Under the pieces are notes generated by a model that saw only the letters and a list, made by a program, of their open reading frames with translations, made no database searches and was not told the DNA's origin. DNA of 45,544 nt from Gammaproteobacteria bacterium. GTDB taxonomy: Bacteria; Pseudomonadota; Gammaproteobacteria; Eutrophobiales; Eutrophobiaceae. Shown in pieces: positions 16,545 through 25,480 of this stretch (positions within the stretch are counted from its first letter, which is position 1; every line of letters starts with the position of its first letter). Where the stretch lies: assembly GCA_016193395.1 (NCBI GenBank), contig JACPSH010000038.1, forward strand, positions 1-45,544. The letters are read 5' to 3'. The position numbers were made by a program, and so were the translations under genes.

Positions 16545-17918
16545 ATGCCCGCGGGGTGGAACCGCAGGCGCGGCCGTGGGGAATGGCTCGAGTTCCTCCC
16601 CGCGGCGCTCGAAATCCAGGAAACGCCGCCGCTGCCCGTGGCGCGGTGGCTGCTGCGGACCATCCTGCTGTTCTTTGCCGCCGCCGCCGCGTGGGCATGG
16701 ATCGGCAAGGTCGACGTTGTGGCCACGGCGGCCGGGCATACAGTCCCGGCCGGCCGCGTCAAGATCATCCAGTCGCTGGAGATGGCCGTGGTCAGCCGGA
16801 TCCGGGTGAGCGAGGGCGAGCGGGTTGGCCGCGGGCAGGTGCTCATCGAGTTCGATCCGACGCAGGCCGCCGCGGATCGGGCGCGGCTGTGGGCGGAAGC
16901 GCTGGCGCTGCATGTCGATCGGGAGCGGCTTGAAACGCTCCTCGAGGCCGCACAAGCCGGATCCCATCCGCCCCAGGTGCTGGAGCCCATGCTGCGTCCC
17001 CGCCTGCCCGCGGAACTCGATCCGGGGCAGGCGGGCGTGACGCTGCAACGCGCATCGAACGAGTGGGCGGCGCACGATGCAGAACTGCAGGCGCTTGATC
17101 GGGACATCGCGGCGCGGCGTGCCGAACGGGACTCGGTGCGGGAACACATCCTTCAGCTCGAGGCTACGATCCCGCTGGTCGCGGAACGGGCCGAATCCGC
17201 CCGCCGGCTGCTTGCGCGCCAGCTCGCGGCGCGCGTGCAGTGGCTCGAGCTGGAGCAGCAGCGGATCGAGCGCGTCAAGGAGCGCGACATCGAATCGCGC
17301 CGCCTGGCGGCGCTGAATGCCGCGACTGCCGGACTTGAGCAGCAGAAGGCAGCGCGCGCCGCGGCGTTCCAGGAGAAGCTGTCCGCAGGCCTGGAAGAGA
17401 CCCAGCGGCGCCTGAATGCCATTGACCAGGAACTGCGGAAGGCCGACGACCGCGTCGCCCGGCATACGCTCGTTGCGCCGGTTTCCGGGACGGTCCAGCG
17501 CCTGGCCATGCACACGGTGGGCGGGATCGTCACGCCCGCCCAGGAACTCATGCAGATTGTGCCCGAAGCGGACATCCTGGAAGTCGAGGCATGGGTCCAA
17601 AACCGCGACATCGGTTACGTGCGCAGGGGCCAGGCGGCGGCGGTAAAGGTCGAAACGTTTCCCTTCACGAAATTCGGGACGATCGCCGGGGTCCTGCGAG
17701 ACGTAGCCCTGGACGCGGTTCCCGACGACCGGCTGGGGCCGGTCTACCCTGCACGCGTCCGGCTCGCGCGCCAGAGCATGACGGTCGACGGCGTTCCGGT
17801 GCCGCTCATGCCCGGCATGGCCGTCACGGTCGAATTCAAGCTTGGCGCGCGGCGAATCATCGAGTTCATCTTGAGCCCCCTGCTACGCTATCGCGACGAG
17901 TCGCTGCGCGAGCGGTAG
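16545..17918 (+). CDS. HlyD-family membrane fusion protein (type I secretion)
   Basis: Periplasmic adaptor linking the ABC exporter to an outer-membrane channel. The 457-aa protein has a short cytoplasmic N-terminus and one membrane helix (about 32-52, LLRTILLFFAAAAAWAWIG). A lipoyl half-motif follows (KIIQSLEMAVVSRIRVSEGE), then a long coiled coil rich in Arg/Glu/Ala (about 105-300), the second lipoyl half (VAPVSGTVQRLAMHTVGGIV) and a beta-barrel. The end (MPGMAVTVEFKLGARRIIEF then LSPLLRYRDESLRER) is the classic HlyD C-terminus. It starts 1 nt after the ABC gene stop. No TolC homologue or RTX-type substrate is present in the window. Confidence 0.92.
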   Translation: MPAGWNRRRGRGEWLEFLPAALEIQETPPLPVARWLLRTILLFFAAAAAWAWIGKVDVVATAAGHTVPAGRVKIIQSLEMAVVSRIRVSEGERVGRGQVLIEFDPTQAAADRARLWAEALALHVDRERLETLLEAAQAGSHPPQVLEPMLRPRLPAELDPGQAGVTLQRASNEWAAHDAELQALDRDIAARRAERDSVREHILQLEATIPLVAERAESARRLLARQLAARVQWLELEQQRIERVKERDIESRRLAALNAATAGLEQQKAARAAAFQEKLSAGLEETQRRLNAIDQELRKADDRVARHTLVAPVSGTVQRLAMHTVGGIVTPAQELMQIVPEADILEVEAWVQNRDIGYVRRGQAAAVKVETFPFTKFGTIAGVLRDVALDAVPDDRLGPVYPARVRLARQSMTVDGVPVPLMPGMAVTVEFKLGARRIIEFILSPLLRYRDESLRER

Positions 17919-17953
17919 TCTGGATTTCCACATGATCGCCTGGCCCATGTGGC

Positions 17954-18057
17954 GGACGGGTCCTGTCACTGGGTACCGCCGTTCGTGCTCGCTTGAACCT
18001 GCCGCCGGAGGTGCCCTCCCGCTGCGCGCGAACGACAGTACCCGGTGCCACCCGTCC
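17954..18057. repeat. Bulged palindromic repeat, copy A4
   Basis: Left arm GGACGGGTCCTGTCACTGGG (17954-17973) pairs with the right arm ending in GGTGCCACCCGTCC (to 18057), leaving the CCTGT bulge. The interior has CGTGCTCGCT and CTGCGCGCG. It lies in the 263-nt hlyD-nagZ gap. The rest of that gap is AT-richer just before nagZ; I see no gene in it. Confidence 0.85.
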
Positions 18058-18181
18058 GGTTATCGCAGATTGCCCCTGGCGGCCGCCGCCTCATACCCGA
18101 GCCGTTTATGAACAATTAGCATTAGAGGGTTGGCAAGGGCGATTTGTTATCATCTTCCGTGCAAGCGCGGAGGATGGTGAA

Positions 18182-19240
18182 TTGTCGTTTGGGCCGATCA
18201 TGCTGGACCTGCGCGGCACGGCGCTCGAGGCGGACGAGCGCGAGATTCTGCTTCATCCGCTGGTCGGTGGAGTGAACCTCTTCTCCCGCAACCATGCCGA
18301 TCCCGCGCAGTTGCGCGCGTTGACTGACGCCATTCACGCGCTACGACAGCCGCCGCTCCTGATTGCCACGGATCATGAAGGTGGGCGCGTGCAACGATTC
18401 CACCAGGGGTTCTGCGCCCTGCCGCCCTGCCGTGCCTATGGCCTCCGCTACGACGAGTCACCCGATGGGGCGCGCCGACTGGCGGAGCAGGGCGGCTGGC
18501 TTATGGCCTCCGAGCTGCTTGCCGTCGGCGTGGACTTCAGTTTCGCCCCGGTGCTCGACCTGGACCGCGGTGTGAGCGCCGTGATCGGCGAACGCGCCTT
18601 CCACGGCGATCCCGATGTGGTGGCGACCCTGGGCCGCAGCTTCGTCCGGGGCATGCGCGCCGCGGGCATGGCCGCCGTCGGGAAGCACTTCCCCGGGCAC
18701 GGGGGCGTCGGCGCGGATTCCCACCATGAGACGCCCGTGGACGGGCGGACGCTGGAAGATATCCTGCTGAGCGACCTCGTGCCCTTCGAGCGGCTGATCG
18801 AAGCGGGCCTGCCCGCTATCATGCCGGCCCACGTGATATTCCCGGACGTGGATCGTCTTCCCGCGGGTTTTTCGCGGGAATGGCTAGGCGGGATCTTGCG
18901 GCGCAGGCTGGGTTTCACCGGCGCCATTTTCAGCGACGATATCAGCATGGCTGGAGCGGAAGTGGCCGGTGATTACGCCGCGCGCGCCGCCGCGGCGCTC
19001 CGCGCCGGCTGCGACATGGTGCTGGTCTGCAATAACCAGACGGCCGCGGCGGGCCTCCTGGATTCGCTGCAGCTCGATTCGCAGCCGGCGTCGCAGGTGC
19101 GGCTGATCCGTATGCACGGGGCGCGGGTCGAGGGCGGGCTCGAATCGCTCCGGGATACGGCGCGGTGGCGCGAATCTTCCCGCGCGCTGGCCGAGTTGAA
19201 TACCACCCCGGAACTCGGTCTTGGCGATGACATGGCATGA
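18182..19240 (+). CDS. nagZ: Beta-N-acetylhexosaminidase
   Basis: Cytoplasmic glycoside hydrolase family 3 enzyme that removes GlcNAc from recycled anhydromuropeptides. The 352-aa protein shows the GH3 signature KHFPGHGGVGADSHHETPVD (K168, H169, with the catalytic His/Asp loop following) and the nucleophile region FSDDISMAGA (D252/D253). The TTG at 18182 is the chosen start: GGAGGA (18169-18174) lies 7 nt upstream and it yields the family N-terminus SFGPIMLDLRGTAL. The next ATG (18200) has no ribosome binding site. Longer reading would translate the A4 repeat. Confidence 0.92.
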   Translation: MSFGPIMLDLRGTALEADEREILLHPLVGGVNLFSRNHADPAQLRALTDAIHALRQPPLLIATDHEGGRVQRFHQGFCALPPCRAYGLRYDESPDGARRLAEQGGWLMASELLAVGVDFSFAPVLDLDRGVSAVIGERAFHGDPDVVATLGRSFVRGMRAAGMAAVGKHFPGHGGVGADSHHETPVDGRTLEDILLSDLVPFERLIEAGLPAIMPAHVIFPDVDRLPAGFSREWLGGILRRRLGFTGAIFSDDISMAGAEVAGDYAARAAAALRAGCDMVLVCNNQTAAAGLLDSLQLDSQPASQVRLIRMHGARVEGGLESLRDTARWRESSRALAELNTTPELGLGDDMA

Positions 19241-19244
19241 CACG

Positions 19245-20168
19245 ATGAATCGGGCACTGTTCAGGCTTGCCGTGCTGCTTGCGCTGCTGGTCTGCGGGAA
19301 CGCGCAGGCGGAGCCCGCGGCGGGAGAGTGCCGGCCGTTCAGGGTCGTCGATGGCGATTACGCCGGGCCGCCGAGATTCGACCGGGGGCTGCTCTGGAAG
19401 CTGAGCCACAACGGCGGCGCCAGCAGCTTTCTGTTCGGGACGATCCACGTCGCCGACGAACGGATCGTCAGCCTGCCCGATCCCGTGGCGGAAGCGCTGG
19501 ACCGGAGCGAGGTATTTGTCATGGAGGTGCTCCCGGACTCCACGCAGATCCTGCTCATGACGGAGCGCATGTTTTTCGGCGACGATCGACGCCTGGACGG
19601 GCTGCTTTCGAAGTCGATGTACGAGCGTACCGTGGACATCCTCAGCGCATACAACCTCCCCGAGGAGGCGATCGCCATGATGAAGCCGTGGGCCGCCTAT
19701 CTCACCATGAGTTACCCACCGGACATGCGCACCGTGCTCGATCTCCAGCTCCTGGAGAAAGCCCAGGAGCGCGGCGCGCGCATCCATGGTCTTGAGTCCC
19801 TGGAGGAACAGGGAAGCGTGTTCAACGACCTGGAGCTCCACGACCAGGTGCAGTTGCTGACCGACGCGGTCTGCCATTACGACACGGCCACGGACGACTT
19901 CGAGCGCATGAAGGATCTGTATCTCGACCGCGATCTGAGGGGACTCTATGAATACGGCCAGCGCTACGCTTTCGAGGACAACAGGCTCTACGAGCGGCTG
20001 ACCGAGCGGTTGCTGACGCGGCGCAACGGCATGATGGCGGAGCGCATGATTCCCTACCTGCGGGACGGCGCCGCCTTCGTGGCCATCGGCGCGATGCACC
20101 TGCCCGGCCGGGATGGCGTCCTGCGGACGCTGGAGCACGAAGGGTTCGAGGTCGAGAGGGTGTACTGA
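19245..20168 (+). CDS. TraB/GumN family exported protein
   Basis: Putative metalloprotease-like protein of the TraB/GumN (PF01963) family; biochemical role not established. The 307-aa protein has a signal peptide (MNRALFRLAVLLALLVCGNA, cleavage near A22). Family motifs are LWKLSHNGGASSFLFGTIHV (a GTIH near residue 61), a mid-region HGLESLEEQ (about 185), and a C-terminal AFVAIGAMHLPGRDGVL (GxxHL). The ATG at 19245 best fits the signal peptide; upstream starts at 19221 and 19227 overlap the nagZ end. The 116-nt gap to dapF shows nothing certain. Confidence 0.85.
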   Translation: MNRALFRLAVLLALLVCGNAQAEPAAGECRPFRVVDGDYAGPPRFDRGLLWKLSHNGGASSFLFGTIHVADERIVSLPDPVAEALDRSEVFVMEVLPDSTQILLMTERMFFGDDRRLDGLLSKSMYERTVDILSAYNLPEEAIAMMKPWAAYLTMSYPPDMRTVLDLQLLEKAQERGARIHGLESLEEQGSVFNDLELHDQVQLLTDAVCHYDTATDDFERMKDLYLDRDLRGLYEYGQRYAFEDNRLYERLTERLLTRRNGMMAERMIPYLRDGAAFVAIGAMHLPGRDGVLRTLEHEGFEVERVY

Positions 20169-20284
20169 GAAGAAGCAGGCAGTCGATGTGCATTTTCCAC
20201 GGTGTTCGCGCTTCGGAAGTTCGTATGCGCGTTCGTGCCGTGATCTTTGCAACTTGGCTCTCTGCCTGTAACCTGTAGCCCGCC

Positions 20285-21115
20285 ATGACGCTCGAATTCA
20301 CCAAGATGCACGGGCTGGGAAACGATTTCATCGTGCTGGATGGAATGACCTGCAAGCTCGGACTGCCGCCCGAGCGCATCCGCGCCATCGCGGATCGCAG
20401 AGTGGGCATCGGTTGCGATCAGGTGCTCCTGCTCGAACCCGCGCCGGCAGGGGAAGCAGACGCGATATTCCGGATCTTCAATGCGGACGGCAGCGAGGTC
20501 GATCAGTGCGGCAACGGCGCCCGGTGTGCGGCGGATTACCTGATCCGGCACGGCTACGTCCACGGGGAGTCCGTGACGCTGAAAACCGGATCCTGGCGCG
20601 TGCAGGTGCAGCGTGAACGCGCCAACCACTATCGCGTGAACATGGGCGTGCCCAGATTTGACCCGGCGGAGATCCCCCTGCGCGCCCCGACGCGCCAGCC
20701 GACGTACAGCCTGAGCCTGCCGGCCGGGCGCGTCGAGTTCAGCGCGCTGTCCCTCGGGAATCCCCACGCCGTGATTGCCGTGAAGGATGTCGAGCATGCG
20801 CCGGTTGAATCCGTCGGCACCGCGCTGCAGGGGCACGAGATGTTTCCGCGCGGAATCAATGCCGGTTTCATGCAAATCCAGGACAAGGCGCACATCCGAC
20901 TGCGCGTTTACGAACGCGGAGCGGGGGAGACGCAGGCCTGCGGCAGCGGCGCCTGTGCTGCGGTCGTCGCCGGACGCCTGCGGCGCGATCTCGACGAAGA
21001 CGTGGAGGTCGAACTGCCCGGCGGCCGACTGGACATAAATTGGCGCGGCGAGGGCCAACCCGTGTGGATGACCGGACCGGCGGTTACCGTGTACGAGGGG
21101 CGGACGGAACTATGA
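20285..21115 (+). CDS. dapF: Diaminopimelate epimerase
   Basis: Converts LL- to meso-diaminopimelate for lysine and peptidoglycan synthesis, without cofactors. The 276-aa protein starts MTLEFTKMHGLGNDFIVLDG and has both catalytic cysteines: C75 in DQCGNGARC and C219 in ETQACGSGACAAV. Length is standard. No strong Shine-Dalgarno precedes the ATG. It overlaps the DUF484 gene by 4 nt, the usual gammaproteobacterial dapF-DUF484-xerC order. Confidence 0.96.
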   Translation: MTLEFTKMHGLGNDFIVLDGMTCKLGLPPERIRAIADRRVGIGCDQVLLLEPAPAGEADAIFRIFNADGSEVDQCGNGARCAADYLIRHGYVHGESVTLKTGSWRVQVQRERANHYRVNMGVPRFDPAEIPLRAPTRQPTYSLSLPAGRVEFSALSLGNPHAVIAVKDVEHAPVESVGTALQGHEMFPRGINAGFMQIQDKAHIRLRVYERGAGETQACGSGACAAVVAGRLRRDLDEDVEVELPGGRLDINWRGEGQPVWMTGPAVTVYEGRTEL

Positions 21116-21819
21116 AGGATACGGAAGACGAGACGGTCCGGGCCGGCGCGCTAACGGCGGACATGGTGGCCGAATTCCTGCGTCGCCATCCGGACTTTTT
21201 TGACCGACACCACGAGTTGCTTGCGGAGCTTCAGATCCCGCACGCAAGCGGGGCCGCGGTGTCGCTCGTGCAGCGGCAGGTGGCCGTGCTGCGGGAACAA
21301 AACGAACAAAGCCGCAAGCGCCTGCGCGAGCTTATTGATATCGCGCGCCGCAACGAGGAACTCGCGACGCGCATGCACCTGCTTGCGCTTCAGTTGATGG
21401 ACGCGGCGGAGCCGAGGGACATATTCGCGACGTTGTATGAAAACCTGCGGCGTAATTTCAACGCGGAGCGCGTGTCGGTTCGGCTGTTCGCGGAACCGGC
21501 GTTCGTGGACTCCTGTGCCGGAGATGAATTTGCCGGCAGCACTGCCAAGGAACTGGTGCTGTTCAAGTCCATCATCGAAAAGCGCAAGCCCTTGAGCGGC
21601 AAGCTGAAGCGGCAGCAACAGGTATGCCTGTTCGGCGACGGCGCGGACGACATCAAGTCTGCCGTGATGATCCCGCTGCAGGGCCGCGGTTGGGGCGGGA
21701 TCCTCGCCATCGGCAGCAGCAACCCGGAGCGTTTCCATGAGGGCCTGGGCGTCGAACTGCTCAGGAACCTGGGCGAGATGCTGAGCCTGATCGTCAAGCC
21801 CTGGGTCAAAGAAACGTAG
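21112..21819 (+). CDS. DUF484 family protein
   Basis: Uncharacterised cytoplasmic protein always found between dapF and xerC in gammaproteobacteria. The 235-aa sequence has the family N-terminus (ADMVAEFLRRHPDFFDRHHE, about 15-34), a short coiled coil (VSLVQRQVAVLREQNEQSRK), and a GAF-like C-terminal half ending in AVMIPLQGRGWGGILAIGSS and a GEMLSLIV segment. A GAF-like fold would suggest ligand or protein binding, but no ligand is known to me. ATGA overlap with dapF. Confidence 0.9.
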   Translation: MKDTEDETVRAGALTADMVAEFLRRHPDFFDRHHELLAELQIPHASGAAVSLVQRQVAVLREQNEQSRKRLRELIDIARRNEELATRMHLLALQLMDAAEPRDIFATLYENLRRNFNAERVSVRLFAEPAFVDSCAGDEFAGSTAKELVLFKSIIEKRKPLSGKLKRQQQVCLFGDGADDIKSAVMIPLQGRGWGGILAIGSSNPERFHEGLGVELLRNLGEMLSLIVKPWVKET

Positions 21820-21827
21820 GCATCCCG

Positions 21828-22721
21828 GTGCGCAAAGACGAACTCGCCCGGCTCGACGCGTTCATCGATTCCATCCCACATCTGTCTCCGCGCACGCGGG
21901 AGGCGTACGGGCGCGACCTGCGAAACCTGAAGCAGTTCTGTGAGCGCGAGGGTATCGAACGGTGGCGCGACATGGACGGGCGCCTCCTGCGCGGCTTCGT
22001 TGCGGCGCGGCACCGCGGCGGCATCGGCGGCCGCAGCCTGCAGCGCAACCTGTCCGCGGTGCGCGCGTTCTACCGTTTCTTGATCCGTGGCGGGCATGTA
22101 AAGCAGAACCCGGCCCAGGGCGTGATCACGCCGCGCACGGCGAGGAGGCTGCCGGCCGCGCTCGATGTCGACCAGGCGGCCGCGCTGATGGCCGTGCCGG
22201 GCGACGATGCGCCGGCGGTGCGCGACCGGGCCATGCTGGAATTGATGTACTCGTCCGGGCTGCGGCTGTCGGAACTCACGGGACTCAATCTCGATGGCGT
22301 CGATTTCCAGGACGCGACCGTGACGGTGCTCGGCAAGGGGCGCAAGAGCCGCGTCGTGCCGGTGGGAAGGCATGCGATCGCCGCCCTGAAGGCATGGCTC
22401 GCGGTGCGGCCATCAGTGGCGTCGGTGGGCGAGCAGGCGCTGTTCGTGAGCGGCCGCGGCACACGCATCTCGTCGCGCTCCGTGCAACTGCGCCTGCGCC
22501 ATTGGGCCCTCAAGAACGGGCTCGCCACCCGCGTTCACCCGCACATGCTGCGCCACTCCTTCGCCACGCACCTGCTCGAATCGAGCGGCGATCTGCGCGC
22601 CGTGCAGGAACTGCTCGGGCATGCGGACATCAGCACCACGCAGGTATACACCCACCTCGACTTCCAGCACCTCGCCAAGGTCTACGATGCCGCGCACCCG
22701 CGCGCGAAGAAGGGCGGCTGA
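21828..22721 (+). CDS. xerC: Tyrosine recombinase XerC
   Basis: With XerD, resolves chromosome dimers at dif. The 297-aa protein has an N-terminal core-binding domain (about 1-90) and all catalytic residues: R146 (SSGLRLSEL), K170 (GKGRKSR), H239 and R242 (HPHMLRHSFATH), H265 (LLGHADIS) and Y274 (TTQVYTH). It starts at GTG 21828, 8 nt after the DUF484 gene. Context dapF-DUF484-xerC supports XerC over XerD. Confidence 0.94.
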   Translation: MRKDELARLDAFIDSIPHLSPRTREAYGRDLRNLKQFCEREGIERWRDMDGRLLRGFVAARHRGGIGGRSLQRNLSAVRAFYRFLIRGGHVKQNPAQGVITPRTARRLPAALDVDQAAALMAVPGDDAPAVRDRAMLELMYSSGLRLSELTGLNLDGVDFQDATVTVLGKGRKSRVVPVGRHAIAALKAWLAVRPSVASVGEQALFVSGRGTRISSRSVQLRLRHWALKNGLATRVHPHMLRHSFATHLLESSGDLRAVQELLGHADISTTQVYTHLDFQHLAKVYDAAHPRAKKGG

Positions 22722-22787
22722 CCGCATTTCCCCTTCCGTTCATCGCCGGAGTGTGAATCCGGCCGAACTCAGGCTTGTGTGCCTAAC

Positions 22788-22870
22788 GGGTGGGTGACAT
22801 CGGGTCACCGCTCTTCGCGCGCAGCGCCAGCGAGCACGAAGACGGTACCCGATGGCAGGACCCGCCCGCC
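22788..22870. repeat. Bulged palindromic repeat, copy B1 (inverted orientation)
   Basis: Arm GGGTGACATCGGGT on the left and ACCCGATGGCAGGACCCGCC on the right enclose CTCTTCGCGCGCAGCGCCAG and CGAGCACGAAGACGG. Compared with the A copies it reads in the opposite direction: the CCTG-type bulge is in the right arm, next to the CGAGCAC segment. It is preceded by GAATCCGGCCG and followed by CCGGCCGGATTC. Confidence 0.85.
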
Positions 22871-22916
22871 GAAGGACGCGCGCTGAAGCCGGCCGGATTC
22901 CTGTAGGCATGGTGCC

Positions 22917-23007
22917 GGACGGGTCCTGTCACCGGGCACCCCTGTCCGTGCTCGCTCGGTTCCCTCAACTGCGCGCGGAGCAGGGGAATGCCCGGTGCCA
23001 CCCGTCC
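22917..23007. repeat. Bulged palindromic repeat, copy A1
   Basis: GGACGGGTCCTGTCACCGGG (from 22917) pairs with GGTGCCACCCGTCC (to 23007) leaving a CCTGT bulge. The interior holds CCTGTCCGTGCTCGCTCGG and GCGCGCGGAGCAGGGG. Outer CCGGCCGGATT (left) and AAATCCGGCCGG (right) form a second inverted pair. Together with B1 it fills most of the 389-nt gap between xerC and hslV, which shows no gene. Confidence 0.88.
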
Positions 23008-23110
23008 GTTCAGCGCCGCCGCATAAATCCGGCCGGGTGTTCCAGGCCAGGGCCGTCGCGACGCGGCATCTTGTAAAATGAGGCGTACCCCGTATAGCGT
23101 GTCTACCGTC

Positions 23111-23653
23111 GTGAAGCAATTCGAAGGAACCACCATCCTGTGCGTGCGCCGCGGCGGCAGTGTCGTCATGGCCGGTGACGGCCAGGTCTCCATGGGCGAT
23201 ACCATCATGAAAGGCAACGCGCGCAAGGTGCGCCGTCTTTACGACGGACGGATCATCGCCGGGTTCGCCGGCGGCACCGCGGATGCCTTCACGCTGTTCG
23301 AGCGCTTCGAAGGAAAGCTCGAAAAGCACCAGGGTAATCTCACGCGCTCCGCGGTGGAGCTGGCCAAGGACTGGCGCATGGACCGCATGCTGCGCCGGCT
23401 CGAGGCCATGCTCTGCGTCGCCGACCGCACTGCCCTGCTGGTGGTGTCCGGCAACGGCGACGTCATTGAGCCCGAGGATGACATCATGGCCATCGGATCG
23501 GGCGGCGCCTATGCCAGGGCGGCCGCCCGCGCATTGCTTCGGAATACGGAACTCGGCGCGCGCGAAATCGCGGAGCGAGCGCTGAATATCGCCGCCGACA
23601 TCTGCATCTACACCAATCATTCCATCATCCTCGAAGAACTCAGCGCGGACTGA
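23111..23653 (+). CDS. hslV: ATP-dependent protease subunit HslV
   Basis: Proteolytic chamber of the HslUV protease. From GTG 23111 the protein is 180 aa, starting with a propeptide-like KQFEG followed by [19 protein letters not shown]. The first Thr of TTIL would become the N-terminal nucleophile after processing. [20 protein letters not shown] is typical. An ATG at 23078 would add 11 residues, but GTG 23111 gives the usual length and N-terminus; neither has a good Shine-Dalgarno. hslU starts 9 nt downstream. Confidence 0.93.
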   Translation: MKQFEGTTILCVRRGGSVVMAGDGQVSMGDTIMKGNARKVRRLYDGRIIAGFAGGTADAFTLFERFEGKLEKHQGNLTRSAVELAKDWRMDRMLRRLEAMLCVADRTALLVVSGNGDVIEPEDDIMAIGSGGAYARAAARALLRNTELGAREIAERALNIAADICIYTNHSIILEELSAD

Positions 23654-23662
23654 GGAATCCCT

Positions 23663-25000
23663 ATGGCGGGAACAAGAGCGCTCACGCCCAGGCAGATCGT
23701 GAGCGAACTGGACAAGCACATCATCGGCCAGGACGCCGCCAAGCGCGCGGTCGCCATCGCGCTGCGCAACCGCTGGCGCAGGGCGCGCGCGCCCGAGGCG
23801 ATCCGCAACGAGATCACGCCGAAAAATATCCTGATGATCGGGCCGACCGGGGTCGGCAAGACCGAGATTGCGCGCAGGCTGGCGCGGCTGGCCAATGCGC
23901 CGTTCATCAAGGTCGAGGCCACCAAGTTCACGGAAGTCGGCTATGTCGGCCGGGACGTCGAGTCGATCATCCGCGATCTCGCGGACGTCGCCGTAAAGAT
24001 GCTGCGCGAAGCCGCAGTCGAGAAGGTGCGCGACCGCGCCCGCGAAGCGGCGGAAGAGCGCGTGCTTGACGTGCTGCTGCCGCCTCCGCGCGGTTACGAA
24101 CAGGGCGAGAGCGAACAGGAGAGCAGCGCCACGCGCGAGCGGTTCCGGCTGATGCTGCGCGAAGGACAGCTCGCGGAGAAGGAGATTGAAATCGAGGTCA
24201 GCATGCCGGCGGTCGGCGTGGAGATCATGGCGCCGCCCGGCATGGAAGAGATGACGAGCCAGCTGCAGGGATTGTTTCAGAACCTCGCCAGTGGACGCAG
24301 GCGCACTCGCCGGATGCGGGTCCGCGAAGCGCTGAAAATCATCGCAGAGGAGGAAGCGACCAGGCTCGTGAACGAAGACGAGATCAAACTCGCCGCCCTG
24401 GAGAGCGTCGAGCAGAACGGACTGGTGTTTCTCGACGAGATCGACAAGGTGGCCGGCCGCGAAGGCAGCATCGGGCCGGATGTCTCGCGCGAGGGTGTGC
24501 AGCGCGACCTGTTGCCGCTCGTCGAAGGCTGCACCGTGTCCACGAAGTACGGGATGATCCGGACCGATCACATCCTGTTCATCGCCTCGGGTGCGTTTCA
24601 CATGTCCAAGCCCTCGGACCTGATCCCGGAACTGCAGGGGCGCCTGCCGATCCGCGTGGAGCTGAATGCGCTTGGCGTGAACGAGTTTGTGCGCATCCTG
24701 ACGGAGCCAGATGCCTCGCTGACCGAGCAGTACGCGGCGCTGCTCGCCACCGAGGACGTCAGGCTGGAATTTACTCGCGACGCCATCGAGCGGATCGCCG
24801 AGATCGCCTGGCGCGTGAACGAATCCACGGAGAATATCGGTGCGCGCCGGCTGCACACCGTGCTGGAACGCCTGCTCGAGGAGATCTCCTTCGAGGCCCC
24901 GGAATCAGCGGGCCGGACGGTCGCCATAGACGGCAAATACGTCGATGAGCGACTTGCCAAGCTGGCGGCCAACAACGATTTGGCGCGGTATATCCTGTAA
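23663..25000 (+). CDS. hslU: HslUV ATPase subunit HslU (ClpY)
   Basis: AAA+ unfoldase that feeds substrates to HslV. The 445-aa protein has Walker [10 protein letters not shown] (60-68), the pore loop region in GYVGRDVES, an I-domain rich in charged residues (about 110-240), Walker [10 protein letters not shown] (about 253-261) and a C-terminal ending DLARYIL, which inserts into HslV. Length and end match the family. Confidence 0.96.
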   Translation: MAGTRALTPRQIVSELDKHIIGQDAAKRAVAIALRNRWRRARAPEAIRNEITPKNILMIGPTGVGKTEIARRLARLANAPFIKVEATKFTEVGYVGRDVESIIRDLADVAVKMLREAAVEKVRDRAREAAEERVLDVLLPPPRGYEQGESEQESSATRERFRLMLREGQLAEKEIEIEVSMPAVGVEIMAPPGMEEMTSQLQGLFQNLASGRRRTRRMRVREALKIIAEEEATRLVNEDEIKLAALESVEQNGLVFLDEIDKVAGREGSIGPDVSREGVQRDLLPLVEGCTVSTKYGMIRTDHILFIASGAFHMSKPSDLIPELQGRLPIRVELNALGVNEFVRILTEPDASLTEQYAALLATEDVRLEFTRDAIERIAEIAWRVNESTENIGARRLHTVLERLLEEISFEAPESAGRTVAIDGKYVDERLAKLAANNDLARYIL

Positions 25001-25007
25001 GCGTGAA

Positions 25008-25093
25008 GCGTATCTCGTGAAACGTATCTCGCAGATCGAGCGGCGGGCGCGTTAGAATTCTGCGAGATACGAATAACGAGATACGAGATACGC
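25008..25093. repeat. Inverted repeat of CGAGATACG motifs between hslU and DUF971
   Basis: GCGTATCTCGT (25008-25018) is inverted at 25083-25093, and CGTATCTCGCAGA (25023-25035) at 25059-25071. Together they form a long interrupted hairpin with tandem CGAGATACGAGATACG in the right arm. It starts 8 nt after hslU. It could serve as a terminator-like fold or be a MITE-like intergenic repeat; no gene is inside. Confidence 0.75.
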
Positions 25094-25102
25094 AAGCCGC
25101 AC

Positions 25103-25480
25103 ATGACGCCTCATCCCGTCTCAATCAATCTCCGCCAGAAGTCCCGCGTGCTCGTCATCACCTTCGATGACGGGTCCGAGTTCGAGCTGAGTTGCGAGTT
25201 GTTGCGCGTGTGCTCGCCTTCGGCGGACGTCCGCGGCCATGGCCCGGGGCAGGAAGTGCTGCAGGTGGGCAAGGAAAACGTGAATATCCGCGAAATCGAG
25301 CCGATCGGAAACTACGCCGTGCGTCTCGTCTTTGACGATGGCCACTCGACCGGCCTCTATGCCTGGGATTACCTGTACGATCTGGGCAGGAACCGCGACG
25401 GCTACTGGCGGAAATACCTGGCTGCGTTGAAGGCGGCCGGCTACGAACGCAACACCGGGAAAATGAATGGATCAGGTTGA
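25103..25480 (+). CDS. DUF971 family protein
   Basis: 125-aa protein of the DUF971 (GBBH-like N-terminal) family; small beta-rich domain of unknown role. Visible features are VLVITFDDGSEFELSCELLR (about 16-35) and VRLVFDDGHSTGLYAWDYLY (about 73-92). It lies between hslU and ubiE, its usual gammaproteobacterial place, and overlaps ubiE by 14 nt. Confidence 0.9.
   Translation: MTPHPVSINLRQKSRVLVITFDDGSEFELSCELLRVCSPSADVRGHGPGQEVLQVGKENVNIREIEPIGNYAVRLVFDDGHSTGLYAWDYLYDLGRNRDGYWRKYLAALKAAGYERNTGKMNGSG

Noticed and set aside
13782-17918. L,D-transpeptidase as cargo of the adjacent type I secretion pair
   Set aside because: It has no RTX repeats or recognisable C-terminal secretion signal, and short signal-less transpeptidases of this kind are known next to unrelated genes.
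20169-20284. TTGCAA-16-TAACCT as a dapF promoter
   Set aside because: The -10 box is poor and the -10 to start codon distance is very short; not enough to list as a feature.
22783-23226. Short frames encoding peptides such as GSCHRVPSSCSLALRAKSGD at several loci
   Set aside because: These peptides recur only because the palindromic repeats happen to be open in one frame. They have no start context and change length with each copy, so they are not genes.
22805-24856. 683-codon minus-strand frame
   Set aside because: Antisense to hslV and hslU, which are certain by motif and context; typical GC-rich shadow frame.
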